Below, piece after piece: positions 1-5,101 of a DNA stretch of 5,101 nucleotides. Origin of the DNA: Gammaproteobacteria bacterium (GTDB lineage Bacteria; Pseudomonadota; Gammaproteobacteria; Thiohalobacterales; Thiohalobacteraceae); NCBI GenBank assembly GCA_016214925.1, contig JACRMO010000088.1:1-5101 (forward strand), read 5' to 3'. Both the position numbers and the translations under genes were made by a program. The notes beneath the pieces are model-generated. The model was not told the origin of the DNA and searched no databases. It worked only from the letters and a program-made list of their open reading frames with translations. The first letter of the stretch is position 1. Every line of letters begins with the position of its first letter.

Positions 1-242
1 TTGTCGAAGAGCATCCGATGTCCTATCCGATCCTGCGCAATGGCGAGATCGATCCGCCCAATGCGCGGTTGGACGTGGAGGGCTTGCCCATGACCTACAT
101 CATCTCGCCGGAAGGCGAGCTCGTGGCGCGGCACGTCGGTAGTATTACAGCCGACGAGCTGGAAGCCTTCATTGAGAAAAAGACGCGCACGCGCGCCACG
201 AACAAACAAACGCGCGCCACCGTGCCGGAGCCGCAGCCGTGA
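1..242 (+). CDS. TlpA-like thioredoxin-fold protein, C-terminal part (5' end outside window)
   Basis: Only the last 79 residues are visible, read from base 3 to a TGA at 240-242. The segment GLPMTYIISPEGELVARHVG followed by an acidic helix (ADELEAFIE) matches the end of a TlpA/ResA-type thioredoxin fold: a cis-proline strand (the P of GLP), a beta hairpin with a G-E-L turn, then the last helix. The catalytic CxxC would lie upstream and cannot be seen, so redox activity is inferred from the family. TlpA/ResA proteins are usually periplasmic or membrane-anchored thiol-disulfide reductants. The tail after the fold is basic and low in complexity, with TRAT twice, caused by an 11-base direct repeat at 189-199 and 210-220. 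An internal ATG at 18 is not the true start because the reading frame stays open to the window edge. The stop overlaps the next gene's GTG by 4 bases. Confidence 0.75.
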   Translation, partial: VEEHPMSYPILRNGEIDPPNARLDVEGLPMTYIISPEGELVARHVGSITADELEAFIEKKTRTRATNKQTRATVPEPQP

Positions 243-769
243 GCTTGCGTTGGTTGTTCGCGCTCGGTCTGTTCGTTGCCGGTTGCGCGTTCGCCGGCAC
301 GCCGCGCGATGCACAGGAATATTTCTTCGATCAGAGCCTGGGCGATTTCCGCGAGGAACTCGCCGCCGCGCGCGAGCAGGGCAAGCAGGGTATTTTCATC
401 TTCTTCGAAATGGACGAGTGTCCATTCTGCCATCGCATGCGCGAGACGGTGCTCAACCAGCCCGAGGTGCAGGATTACTACAAGGCGCATTTCCTGAATT
501 TCACGGTCGACATCGAAGGCGATATCGGCATCACGGATTTCCACGGCAACAGCGTCACGGAAAAAGACTTTGCCTTCCGCGAACACCGCGTGCGCGCGAC
601 GCCGGTGCTGATGTTCTTCGATCTCGACGGTAAGCCGGTCGCGCGGCATACCGGGCCGACCACGGATGCGCGCGAATTTCTCTGGTTGGGTGAGTATGTG
701 GTCGACGGTGTCTACAAGACGCAGTCGTTCACGCAATACAAACGCGAACGTCGACAGGCGGCACGCTAG
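239..769 (+). CDS. Exported thioredoxin-fold protein with CPFC motif
   Basis: A 176-residue protein. Residues 1-20 form an export signal: Arg4, a hydrophobic core, then VAGC (13-16) and AFA (17-19). This could be cut by signal peptidase I after AFA, or be a lipobox with Cys16 lipidated. The mature part is a thioredoxin fold: a strand FIFFEMDE, the redox motif C61-P-F-C64, a helix, then the cis-proline motif T121-P122 before strand VLMFF. It resembles the SoxW/DsbD-gamma-like thioredoxin group (Thioredoxin_2 or Thioredoxin_7 type), which reduces or shuttles disulfides in the periplasm; the partner here is unknown. The start is GTG at 239, supported by a GGAG at 227-230 with 8-base spacing, by a 4-base overlap with the upstream stop, and by the complete signal peptide it gives. 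It follows another thioredoxin-fold gene, so the pair may act in one redox chain (inference). Confidence 0.85.
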   Translation: MSLRWLFALGLFVAGCAFAGTPRDAQEYFFDQSLGDFREELAAAREQGKQGIFIFFEMDECPFCHRMRETVLNQPEVQDYYKAHFLNFTVDIEGDIGITDFHGNSVTEKDFAFREHRVRATPVLMFFDLDGKPVARHTGPTTDAREFLWLGEYVVDGVYKTQSFTQYKRERRQAAR

Positions 770-772
770 GAC

Positions 773-2161
773 ATGCGTGCGCCGCGGCTGGTCCATGCAC
801 TCTGCATCGCGATGGGATGCAGCCTGTCGTGGATAAGCATCGCCGCAGAAGCCCCGTTGGAATCAGGGGCGGTATCAGGTCCGAAATCCGGATTGGAATC
901 CGGGGCGGAAGCGGAGGCTGCCGGCGTATTGCCCGAACCGCTCAGCCTCGACTACGCGCTCTCCCTGGCGAATGAAGCACACCCCGACCTGCAGGCGGCC
1001 GCGGCCGAGACCGATATCGCCCAGGCGCAACGCGACCAGGCCCGCGCGAGCTACGGTTTCAACGCCGGTGTGAATGCCGAGGCGACGTGGATCGAACCGG
1101 CCGACTATGCCTTCGATCAATCGCGCAACGATTCTCAAGCCAGTCTGGTGCTGAGCAAGCGCCTGTACGATTTCGGCCGCACCCGCGCGAACGTCGCCGC
1201 CGCCGATGCCACGCTCAGTGGTCGGCAGTTACGTTACGCCGACACCCAAGCGCAACGCAGTCTGAACATCCTCGAACGCTATCTGGGCGTGTTGCTGGCC
1301 GATCTGCGCTTCCGTGTGCAGGACGAGGCCATGGCGATCGCCTATGTGCGCGTGGATCGCGCGCGCGATCAGCATGAGCTGGGGCAGGTCTCCGAGATCG
1401 CGCTGCTGGCGGCGGAGACGCAGTATCAAGAGACGCGTTCGGCGCGCTATGCGGCGCAGGCGCAGCAACGCATCAGTCGGGTCGCACTCGCCGAGACGCT
1501 CAACCGCCCCGGGCAGTTGTCGAGTACGCTGGAGGAGCCGGCCTTGGATGCCATCGCGGTCGAGCCGCCAGCCTTGGAAAAGCTGGTCGCCGAGACGCTG
1601 CGCGAGAATGCGCAGCTGCGTGCGTTGCGTGCCGACACCGAGGCCGCGCGCGAACGCATGCAGGCGGCGCGTGCCGTCGATCGCCCCGTCATCACCGGTC
1701 GCGCCGCAGCCAGCGAATATCAGCGCCAAACCGGCGATGCGGACCCCTGGTCGGTCGGTGTACAACTGGAAGTGCCCTTATATAGCGGCGGACGCAGCAG
1801 CGCCGAGCGCGCCCAGGCGCGCGCCGAACTCAGCCGTAGCGAAGCGGAACTGGCGCGTGCCGAGCTGGAGCTGCGCCAGGGCGCGCAATCGCTGTGGGAA
1901 GAGATCGAGGTGCTGCGCGCCAGTCGCGAAGCGGCGCAGACGCGCGTCGATTACCGCGAGCTGTATCTCGACCGCAGTCGCGCGCTGTACGAGATGGAAG
2001 TGAACTCGGATCTGGGTGACGCCATGGTCGTGTCGTCGCAGGCGCGTCTGCGCCAGGCCGCACTCGATTACCGCTTGCTGCTGAATTGGGCGCGGTTGAA
2101 TGCCTTGCGTGGACGTCCGTTGTTCGCGCAGACCGCTGCGGAGGAGGCTGAGACGCCATGA
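773..2161 (+). CDS. TolC-family outer-membrane channel protein
   Basis: A 462-residue protein of the outer-membrane efflux (OEP) family, which forms a trimeric barrel and periplasmic alpha-tunnel for export systems. A signal peptide covers about residues 1-25 (basic start, hydrophobic core, SIAA/EA cleavage region). A Ser/Gly/Glu-rich linker follows (about 28-50), then two long coiled-coil halves, as expected for the internal duplication of TolC. The equivalent strand-turn sites are LYDFGRTRANVAAA (131-144) and VPLYSGGRSSAERA (334-347). The first half starts with the typical LSLDYALSLA...HPDLQAA pattern (57-76). Length is normal for the family. The ATG at 773 has no good Shine-Dalgarno; the upstream TAG at 767-769 is in the same frame, so no longer start exists, and translation probably couples from the gene before. 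Substrate cannot be told. A CusC/OprM-type role is possible, but no lipobox is clear, so a non-lipidated TolC-like protein is preferred. Confidence 0.92.
   Translation: MRAPRLVHALCIAMGCSLSWISIAAEAPLESGAVSGPKSGLESGAEAEAAGVLPEPLSLDYALSLANEAHPDLQAAAAETDIAQAQRDQARASYGFNAGVNAEATWIEPADYAFDQSRNDSQASLVLSKRLYDFGRTRANVAAADATLSGRQLRYADTQAQRSLNILERYLGVLLADLRFRVQDEAMAIAYVRVDRARDQHELGQVSEIALLAAETQYQETRSARYAAQAQQRISRVALAETLNRPGQLSSTLEEPALDAIAVEPPALEKLVAETLRENAQLRALRADTEAARERMQAARAVDRPVITGRAAASEYQRQTGDADPWSVGVQLEVPLYSGGRSSAERAQARAELSRSEAELARAELELRQGAQSLWEEIEVLRASREAAQTRVDYRELYLDRSRALYEMEVNSDLGDAMVVSSQARLRQAALDYRLLLNWARLNALRGRPLFAQTAAEEAETP
857..908 (+). repeat. 16-bp direct repeat in the channel gene linker
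   Basis: TTGGAATCAGGGGCGG at 857-872 recurs as TTGGAATCCGGGGCGG at 893-908, a 15/16 match with a 36-base period, so the reading frame is kept. It encodes LESGA twice (residues 29-33 and 41-45), within a stretch with four Ser-Gly pairs between the signal peptide and the first OEP domain. A shorter AATCCGG repeat (885-891, 897-903) overlaps it. It looks like slippage-type expansion of an unstructured linker. Confidence 0.7.
2140..2147 (+). promoter_or_regulatory. Strong ribosome binding site for the adaptor gene
   Basis: GGAGGAGG ends 10 bases before the ATG at 2158 and lies inside the last codons of the channel gene (the EEAE part of its C terminus). It is the strongest Shine-Dalgarno in the operon and supports the overlapping ATGA start. 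Confidence 0.75.
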
Positions 2162-2922
2162 AGATCAGGATGTGCAGTGCCCTTGTATTGTGCTGTCTCA
2201 GCGCGCTGGCCAGTGCCGCCGAAGTCAACGGCGAACTGGACTGGGCCAATCGCGTCTCGCTGAGTGTGCCGGTGTCGGGCATTGTCGCCACGGTATCGGT
2301 GCGCCCGGGCGAGGCGGTGGCGGCGGGGCAATCCTTGCTGAGCCTGGATGTGCGCGAAGTACAGGCGCGTGTCGCGCATGCGAAAAGTGCGGTGAAGAAA
2401 CTCGAGTTGCACCGCGCCGAGGCCGAGCGCGAGTGGGGGCGCGCCAAGGAACTGTTCGACCGGACCGTGTTGTCGGAGCGTGAATTGCAGCTCGCCGAGA
2501 TCGGTCTCAATGACGCCGATGCCGCTTACCAGGCGGCGCAGGCCGAACGGATCGCCGCCGAGGTGGCACTGGAATGTCATACTATCAAGGCACCGTTCGC
2601 GGCCTGGGTGTTGGCCGTGCCGGTCGCGCCGGGTCAGGCCATCGTCAACACGCAACAAGCGATGCCGCTGGTGACACTGGCCGCGCGTGATCTTATGCGT
2701 GCGCGCGTCAACGTCGATGCCGCGCACGTGGCCACGCTCAAAGCGGATGCGGCTGTTGCCGTGCGCGTGGGTGAACAGCGCTTCGATACGCGCATTGTGC
2801 AGATCGGGCTTGAACCGATCGACAGCCAGCGGCCGCCGCAATATCCCGTCGAGGTCGAATTCAAGGTGCCGGCCGATGTGCAGTTGCGCGCCGGCCAACC
2901 CGCCGTGCTGGAACTGCCATGA
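2158..2922 (+). CDS. Periplasmic adaptor (membrane fusion protein), HlyD/RND type, short form
   Basis: A 254-residue adaptor that would bridge an inner-membrane transporter and the TolC-like channel encoded just upstream. A signal peptide ends near ALASA/AEV (cut after residue 20); no lipobox is seen. Next come a first biotinyl-lipoyl half (VPVSGIVATVSVRPGEAV, 37-54, with LLSLD at 60-64), an alpha-helical hairpin rich in Ala, Glu and Arg (about 66-138), the second lipoyl half (TIKAPFAAWVLAV, 142-154, with PGQ at 158-160), and a beta-barrel (about 175-253). RND adaptors are usually 350-400 residues; this one stops at the end of the barrel and lacks the membrane-proximal domain. The frame is clean and the stop overlaps the next start, so the short form looks natural, not a frameshift. 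ATG 2158 overlaps the channel stop as ATGA and has a strong ribosome site. No pump gene follows, so the transporter partner is unknown. Confidence 0.9.
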   Translation: MKIRMCSALVLCCLSALASAAEVNGELDWANRVSLSVPVSGIVATVSVRPGEAVAAGQSLLSLDVREVQARVAHAKSAVKKLELHRAEAEREWGRAKELFDRTVLSERELQLAEIGLNDADAAYQAAQAERIAAEVALECHTIKAPFAAWVLAVPVAPGQAIVNTQQAMPLVTLAARDLMRARVNVDAAHVATLKADAAVAVRVGEQRFDTRIVQIGLEPIDSQRPPQYPVEVEFKVPADVQLRAGQPAVLELP

Positions 2923-3158
2923 ACAGCGCGCGTCGCTGCCGTGTCAGCGGCCGCGTGCAAGGCGTGTTCTTCCGCGCCGCGACCCTCAACGTGGCGCTGG
3001 AACTCGGCGTCTTTGGTTACGCGAAGAATCTCTCCGACGGCAGTGTCGAAGTGCACGTCGAAGGCGATGCCGCCGCCGTCGCGGCCTTGTGCGATTGGTT
3101 GTGGGATGGTCCGGAAGCGGCAGAGGTCGCCCATGTCGAGTGCCTCACGACGGGGTGA
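2919..3158 (+). CDS. Acylphosphatase
   Basis: A 79-residue protein of the acylphosphatase family, small cytoplasmic enzymes that hydrolyse the carboxyl-phosphate bond of acylphosphates. The signature GRVQGVFFR (residues 11-19) gives the phosphate loop and catalytic Arg19. The second motif GYAKNLSDGSVEV (33-45) carries the catalytic Asn37 and corresponds to the usual GWVxNxxDGxVE. Family members are usually about 90 residues; this one ends soon after the last conserved helix (VAALCDWLWDGP) with a short VECLTTG strand, so the last strand may be trimmed. Both catalytic residues are present. ATG 2919 overlaps the adaptor stop as ATGA; the ribosome site is weak (GGA at 2910-2912), so coupling is likely. 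The gene closes the operon, 9 bases before the convergent nadB stop. A cytoplasmic acylphosphatase with export genes has no obvious common pathway and may be a passenger. Confidence 0.92.
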   Translation: MNSARRCRVSGRVQGVFFRAATLNVALELGVFGYAKNLSDGSVEVHVEGDAAAVAALCDWLWDGPEAAEVAHVECLTTG

Positions 3159-3170
3159 TCGTCCGGATCA
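3156..3170. repeat. Perfect 5-bp inverted repeat spanning two convergent stop codons
   Basis: TGATC-GTCCG-GATCA is a perfect palindrome with a 5-base loop. Its left end is the TGA of the acylphosphatase gene and its right end is the TGA of nadB read on the other strand. GGGG (3152-3155) and CCCC (3177-3180) flank it, with a 6-base asymmetry on the right. No T-run follows on either side, so it is not a canonical intrinsic terminator, though it could form a weak hairpin in either transcript. Confidence 0.45.
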
Positions 3171-4681
3171 GTGATTCCCCGCCCACGCCATACTGCGGCG
3201 TTCCTCGGGCAGCGTGGGTGTGAGCACGGTGTCTTGCGGCGGATGCGAGGCGTCGGCATCCGGATAATCCAGCGTGTAATGCAGGCCGCGGCTTTCCTTG
3301 CGGCTCTGTGCGGAGCGGATGATGAGTTCGGCGACCTGCACCAGGTTGCGCAGCTCGATCAGGTCGTTGGTGACGCGGAAATTGCTGTAGTACTCGTGGA
3401 TCTCATGTTGCAACAGCAGCGCGCGGCGCAGGGCGCGTTCCAAACGTTTGTTGCTGCGCACGATGCCGACGTAGTCCCACATGAAGCGGCGCAGTTCATC
3501 CCAGTTGTGACTCACCACGACTTCTTCGTCGGAGTCGGTGACGCGCGATTCGTCCCAGGCGGGCAGTGCAGGCGGTAGCGCGACATTGTTCAGCTTGGCG
3601 ATAATGTCCTGACCGGCGGCTTGTCCGAACACCAGACATTCCAGCAACGAATTGCTGGCCATGCGGTTGGCACCGTGCAGGCCGGTGTGCGCGGTCTCGC
3701 CGATGGCGTAGAGGCAGTCGATATCGGTGTGGCCGTGCAGATCGGTCATTACGCCGCCGCAGGTGTAGTGCGCGGCCGGCACTACCGGAATCGGCTGCTG
3801 GGTCATGTCGTAGCCGAATTCCAGGCAACGTGCATACACGGTCGGAAAATGTTCTTTGATGAACTCGGCCGGTTTATGGCTGATATCCAGATACACGCAC
3901 TCGGCGCCGAGGCGTTTCATCTCGTGGTCGATGGCGCGCGCGACGATATCGCGCGGCGCGAGTTCGGCGCGCGCATCGAACTTGTGCATGAAGCGTTCGC
4001 CATTGGGTAGTTTCAATAAGCCGCCTTCGCCACGCACCGCTTCGGTAATCAGGAACGACTTGGCGTGCGGGTGATACATACGAAACGCGCGCGGAACAGA
4101 TCCACGCCGCCGTGGCCGCGATCGAGCACATAGGCGCCGACGCAGCGATTGGGGCCGGACAGGCCGAGCTTGGCGGTGGTGATCAGGTCGACGGCGATGT
4201 GGCGTTCGTACAGTGCGATGTTCGGATGCGCCCGCGCGCAGGCGACCAGCGAGGTCTCGATGGCCGCGCCGGTGGCGTCGGCGGCGTGGATCACCCGGCG
4301 GTGACTGTGGCCACCCTCGCGGGTCAGGTGAAAATGGTCGCCCTCGCCACTGTTATCACCCGCGTGTTCGCGGGTGAAGGGCACGCCGTGGTCGATCAGC
4401 CAGCGCACCGCGTCCGGGCCGCGTTCGACGGTAAAGCGCACCGCGTCTTCATGGCACAGCCCGGCGCCGGCGTCCAGGGTGTCGGCGACATGCGATTCGA
4501 TGCTGTCTTCGGGATCGAGCACCGCCGAGACACCGCCCTGGGCGTACAGGCTGCTGCCCTCGGTGATCGGCCCCTTGGCCAGCACCGCGACCCGGCAGTG
4601 GTCGGCCAGTTCCAGCGCCAGCCGTAGCCCGGCGGCACCGCTACCGATGACCAATACGTCGCTGTCGAATGTCAGTGCCAT
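3168..4681 (-). pseudogene. nadB: L-aspartate oxidase gene, disrupted by an internal deletion with frameshift
   Basis: NadB oxidises L-aspartate to iminoaspartate with FAD, the first step of de novo NAD synthesis, feeding NadA in the cytoplasm. Two reading frames together cover the protein. The first (4681 down to about 4080, 200 codons) has the Rossmann motif GSGAAG (13-18), EGSSLYAQGG (41-50) and the signature TREGGHSHRR (120-129) with Glu122, the E. coli Glu121 equivalent. The second (from about 4079 to the stop at 3168, 303 codons) has LAPRDIVARAI, AAHYTCGG and GANRMASNSLLE, giving the equivalents of Arg290, His351 and Arg386. Compared with E. coli NadB as I recall it, residues 201-247 (ATGG flavin motif to FHPTA, including His244) and one extra base are absent, about 142 nt. 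The shifted first frame ends at 4049. ATG 4681 is chosen because the protein then starts like NadB, just before the flavin fold. The gene is divergent from rpoE. True pseudogene or assembly error cannot be settled here. Confidence 0.9.
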
Positions 4682-4721
4682 GGCTCGTGGGAAATAACCG
4701 TCGTGCTTGGAATTTCCATAA

Positions 4722-4737
4722 GTTACCCTAAAGTAAC
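4722..4737. repeat. Inverted repeat GTTAC-N6-GTAAC in the nadB/rpoE intergenic region
   Basis: GTTAC (4722-4726) and GTAAC (4733-4737) are perfect inverted arms around CCTAAA. The same bases also give a near-direct repeat, AAGTTAC (4720-4726) and AAGTAAC (4731-4737), with an 11-base period, about one helical turn. It sits in the AT-richer part of the region, 41-56 bases upstream of the nadB ATG and just upstream of the putative rpoE promoter, so it could be an operator or part of the nadB promoter. No known regulator site was recognised. Confidence 0.35.
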
Positions 4738-4746
4738 GGGTCTGGC

Positions 4747-4773
4747 GAACTGTTTGCCGCGGCACTTGTCTAC
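4747..4773 (+). promoter_or_regulatory. Putative sigma-E promoter of rpoE
   Basis: GAACTG (4747-4752), a 16-base spacer, then TCTAC (4769-4773). The known sigma-E consensus is roughly GGAACTT, 15-16 bases, GTCTAA or TCTGA, and the autoregulated E. coli rpoE promoter has the same GAACTT...TCTAA form. The -35 box keeps GAACT and the -10 box keeps GTCTA (4768-4772). Transcription would begin near 4778-4781, giving a leader of about 35 bases before the rpoE ATG. This suggests positive autoregulation of rpoE by envelope stress. Identified by eye only. Confidence 0.6.
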
Positions 4774-4814
4774 GCTGCGGGGAGACGTCGGCCGTGAGAC
4801 GTTTGGGGAATGGG

Positions 4815-5101
4815 ATGAATGAACACAGTTCCGATCAGGTGCTGGTCGAGCGCGTCCAGCAGGGCGACAAGCGCGCCTTCGACCTCCTGGTTCGGAAATA
4901 TCAGAACAAAATCGTGCATCTGGTGACGCGTTATCTGCACGATCCCAGCGAAGCCCAGGATGTCGCGCAGGAGGCCTTCATCAAGGCTTATCGCGCGCTG
5001 CCGTCATTCCGTGGCGACAGTGCCTTTTATACCTGGCTGTACCGCATCGCGATCAATACCGCGAAGAATTATCTGGTGGCGCAGAACCGGCGGCCGCCCA
5101 T
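4815..5101 (+). CDS. rpoE: RNA polymerase sigma-E factor, N-terminal part (3' end outside window)
   Basis: The first 95 codons of an extracytoplasmic-function sigma factor, running off the right edge. The start MNEHSSDQVLVERVQQGD and the following FDLLVRKYQNKIV, region 2.2 (DVAQEAFIKAYRAL, 49-62), FRGDSAFYTWLYRIAINTAK (65-84) and NYLVAQNRRPP match E. coli RpoE almost residue for residue, so this is sigma-E proper and not just any ECF factor. It covers sigma region 2, which binds core polymerase and the -10 element; region 4 lies outside. Sigma-E directs the envelope-stress response and is normally held by the anti-sigma factor RseA, often encoded next. ATG 4815 is preferred because of GGGGA at 4805-4809 (5-base spacing) and the fit to the family start; an in-frame GTG at 4794 would add 7 residues. 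No RseD-like leader ORF is visible upstream, unlike E. coli. Confidence 0.95.
   Translation, partial: MNEHSSDQVLVERVQQGDKRAFDLLVRKYQNKIVHLVTRYLHDPSEAQDVAQEAFIKAYRALPSFRGDSAFYTWLYRIAINTAKNYLVAQNRRPP

Noticed and set aside
95..796. Long open frame on the minus strand across both thioredoxin genes
   Set aside because: The product is rich in Arg and His without a recognisable fold, and the plus-strand frames carry clear thioredoxin motifs; it is an antisense shadow of GC-rich coding DNA.
2068..2898. 276-codon open frame on the minus strand under the adaptor gene
   Set aside because: It is longer than the true gene, but the plus strand shows lipoyl, hairpin and signal-peptide features, while the minus product shows none.
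3150..3182. Intrinsic terminator between the convergent genes
   Set aside because: The stem is only 5 bp and no T-run follows in either direction, so it is listed only as an inverted repeat.
3168..4079. C-terminal NadB half as a separate gene starting at ATG 4079
   Set aside because: The fragment lacks the flavin-binding Rossmann part and has no ribosome site; the methionine is an internal NadB residue that happens to fall at the deletion join.
4112..4627. 171-codon plus-strand open frame over the nadB N-terminal half
   Set aside because: The opposite strand encodes unmistakable NadB motifs; the plus frame shows no domain.
4682..4760. A sigma-70 promoter for nadB on the minus strand
   Set aside because: The region is AT-richer and probably holds it, but no -35/-10 pair better than 3 of 6 matches in each box was found.
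4682..4765. Upstream extension of nadB to an ATG at 4765
   Set aside because: It would add 28 residues before the family start and run through the intergenic repeat and the likely promoters; ATG 4681 fits NadB length and start.
4794..4814. GTG start for rpoE at 4794
   Set aside because: In frame, but it adds seven residues not expected in RpoE and would place the good GGGGA ribosome site inside the coding region.

Overview
The window looks like chromosomal DNA of a GC-rich gammaproteobacterium. The best clue is on the right: an L-aspartate oxidase gene (nadB) lies divergent from and next to a sigma-E gene (rpoE), the same arrangement as in Escherichia coli and many other gammaproteobacteria. 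The visible sigma factor is very close to E. coli RpoE. Genus cannot be judged from this sequence.

Left part, 1-3158, plus strand: five tightly packed genes that probably form one operon entering from the left edge. They are the 3' end of a TlpA-like thioredoxin-fold protein, a second exported thioredoxin-fold protein with a CPFC motif, a TolC-family outer-membrane channel, a short HlyD/RND-type periplasmic adaptor and an acylphosphatase. Three of the four junctions are 4-base overlaps (GTGA, ATGA, ATGA); the fourth is a 3-base gap. The channel and adaptor would normally work with an inner-membrane pump, but no pump is encoded here. The two thioredoxin-like proteins point to envelope redox work; any link to the export pair is inference from the operon.

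Middle, 3159-4681, minus strand: nadB, convergent with the acylphosphatase gene and separated from it by 9 bases. The gene is broken. Both halves are well conserved with no other defect, but about 142 nt is missing at about 4079/4080. The loss removes the equivalent of E. coli NadB residues 201-247 and shifts the frame. It is either a recent pseudogenisation or an assembly error.

Right part, 4682-5101: a 133-bp divergent intergenic region, then the first 95 codons of rpoE cut by the window edge. The intergenic region carries a good match to a sigma-E promoter facing rpoE, which suggests autoregulation, and a short GTTAC/GTAAC inverted repeat. No tRNA, rRNA, CRISPR array, insertion sequence or convincing intrinsic terminator was seen. 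No clearly new system is present; the nadB lesion and the pumpless, short-adaptor export pair are the points most worth checking.
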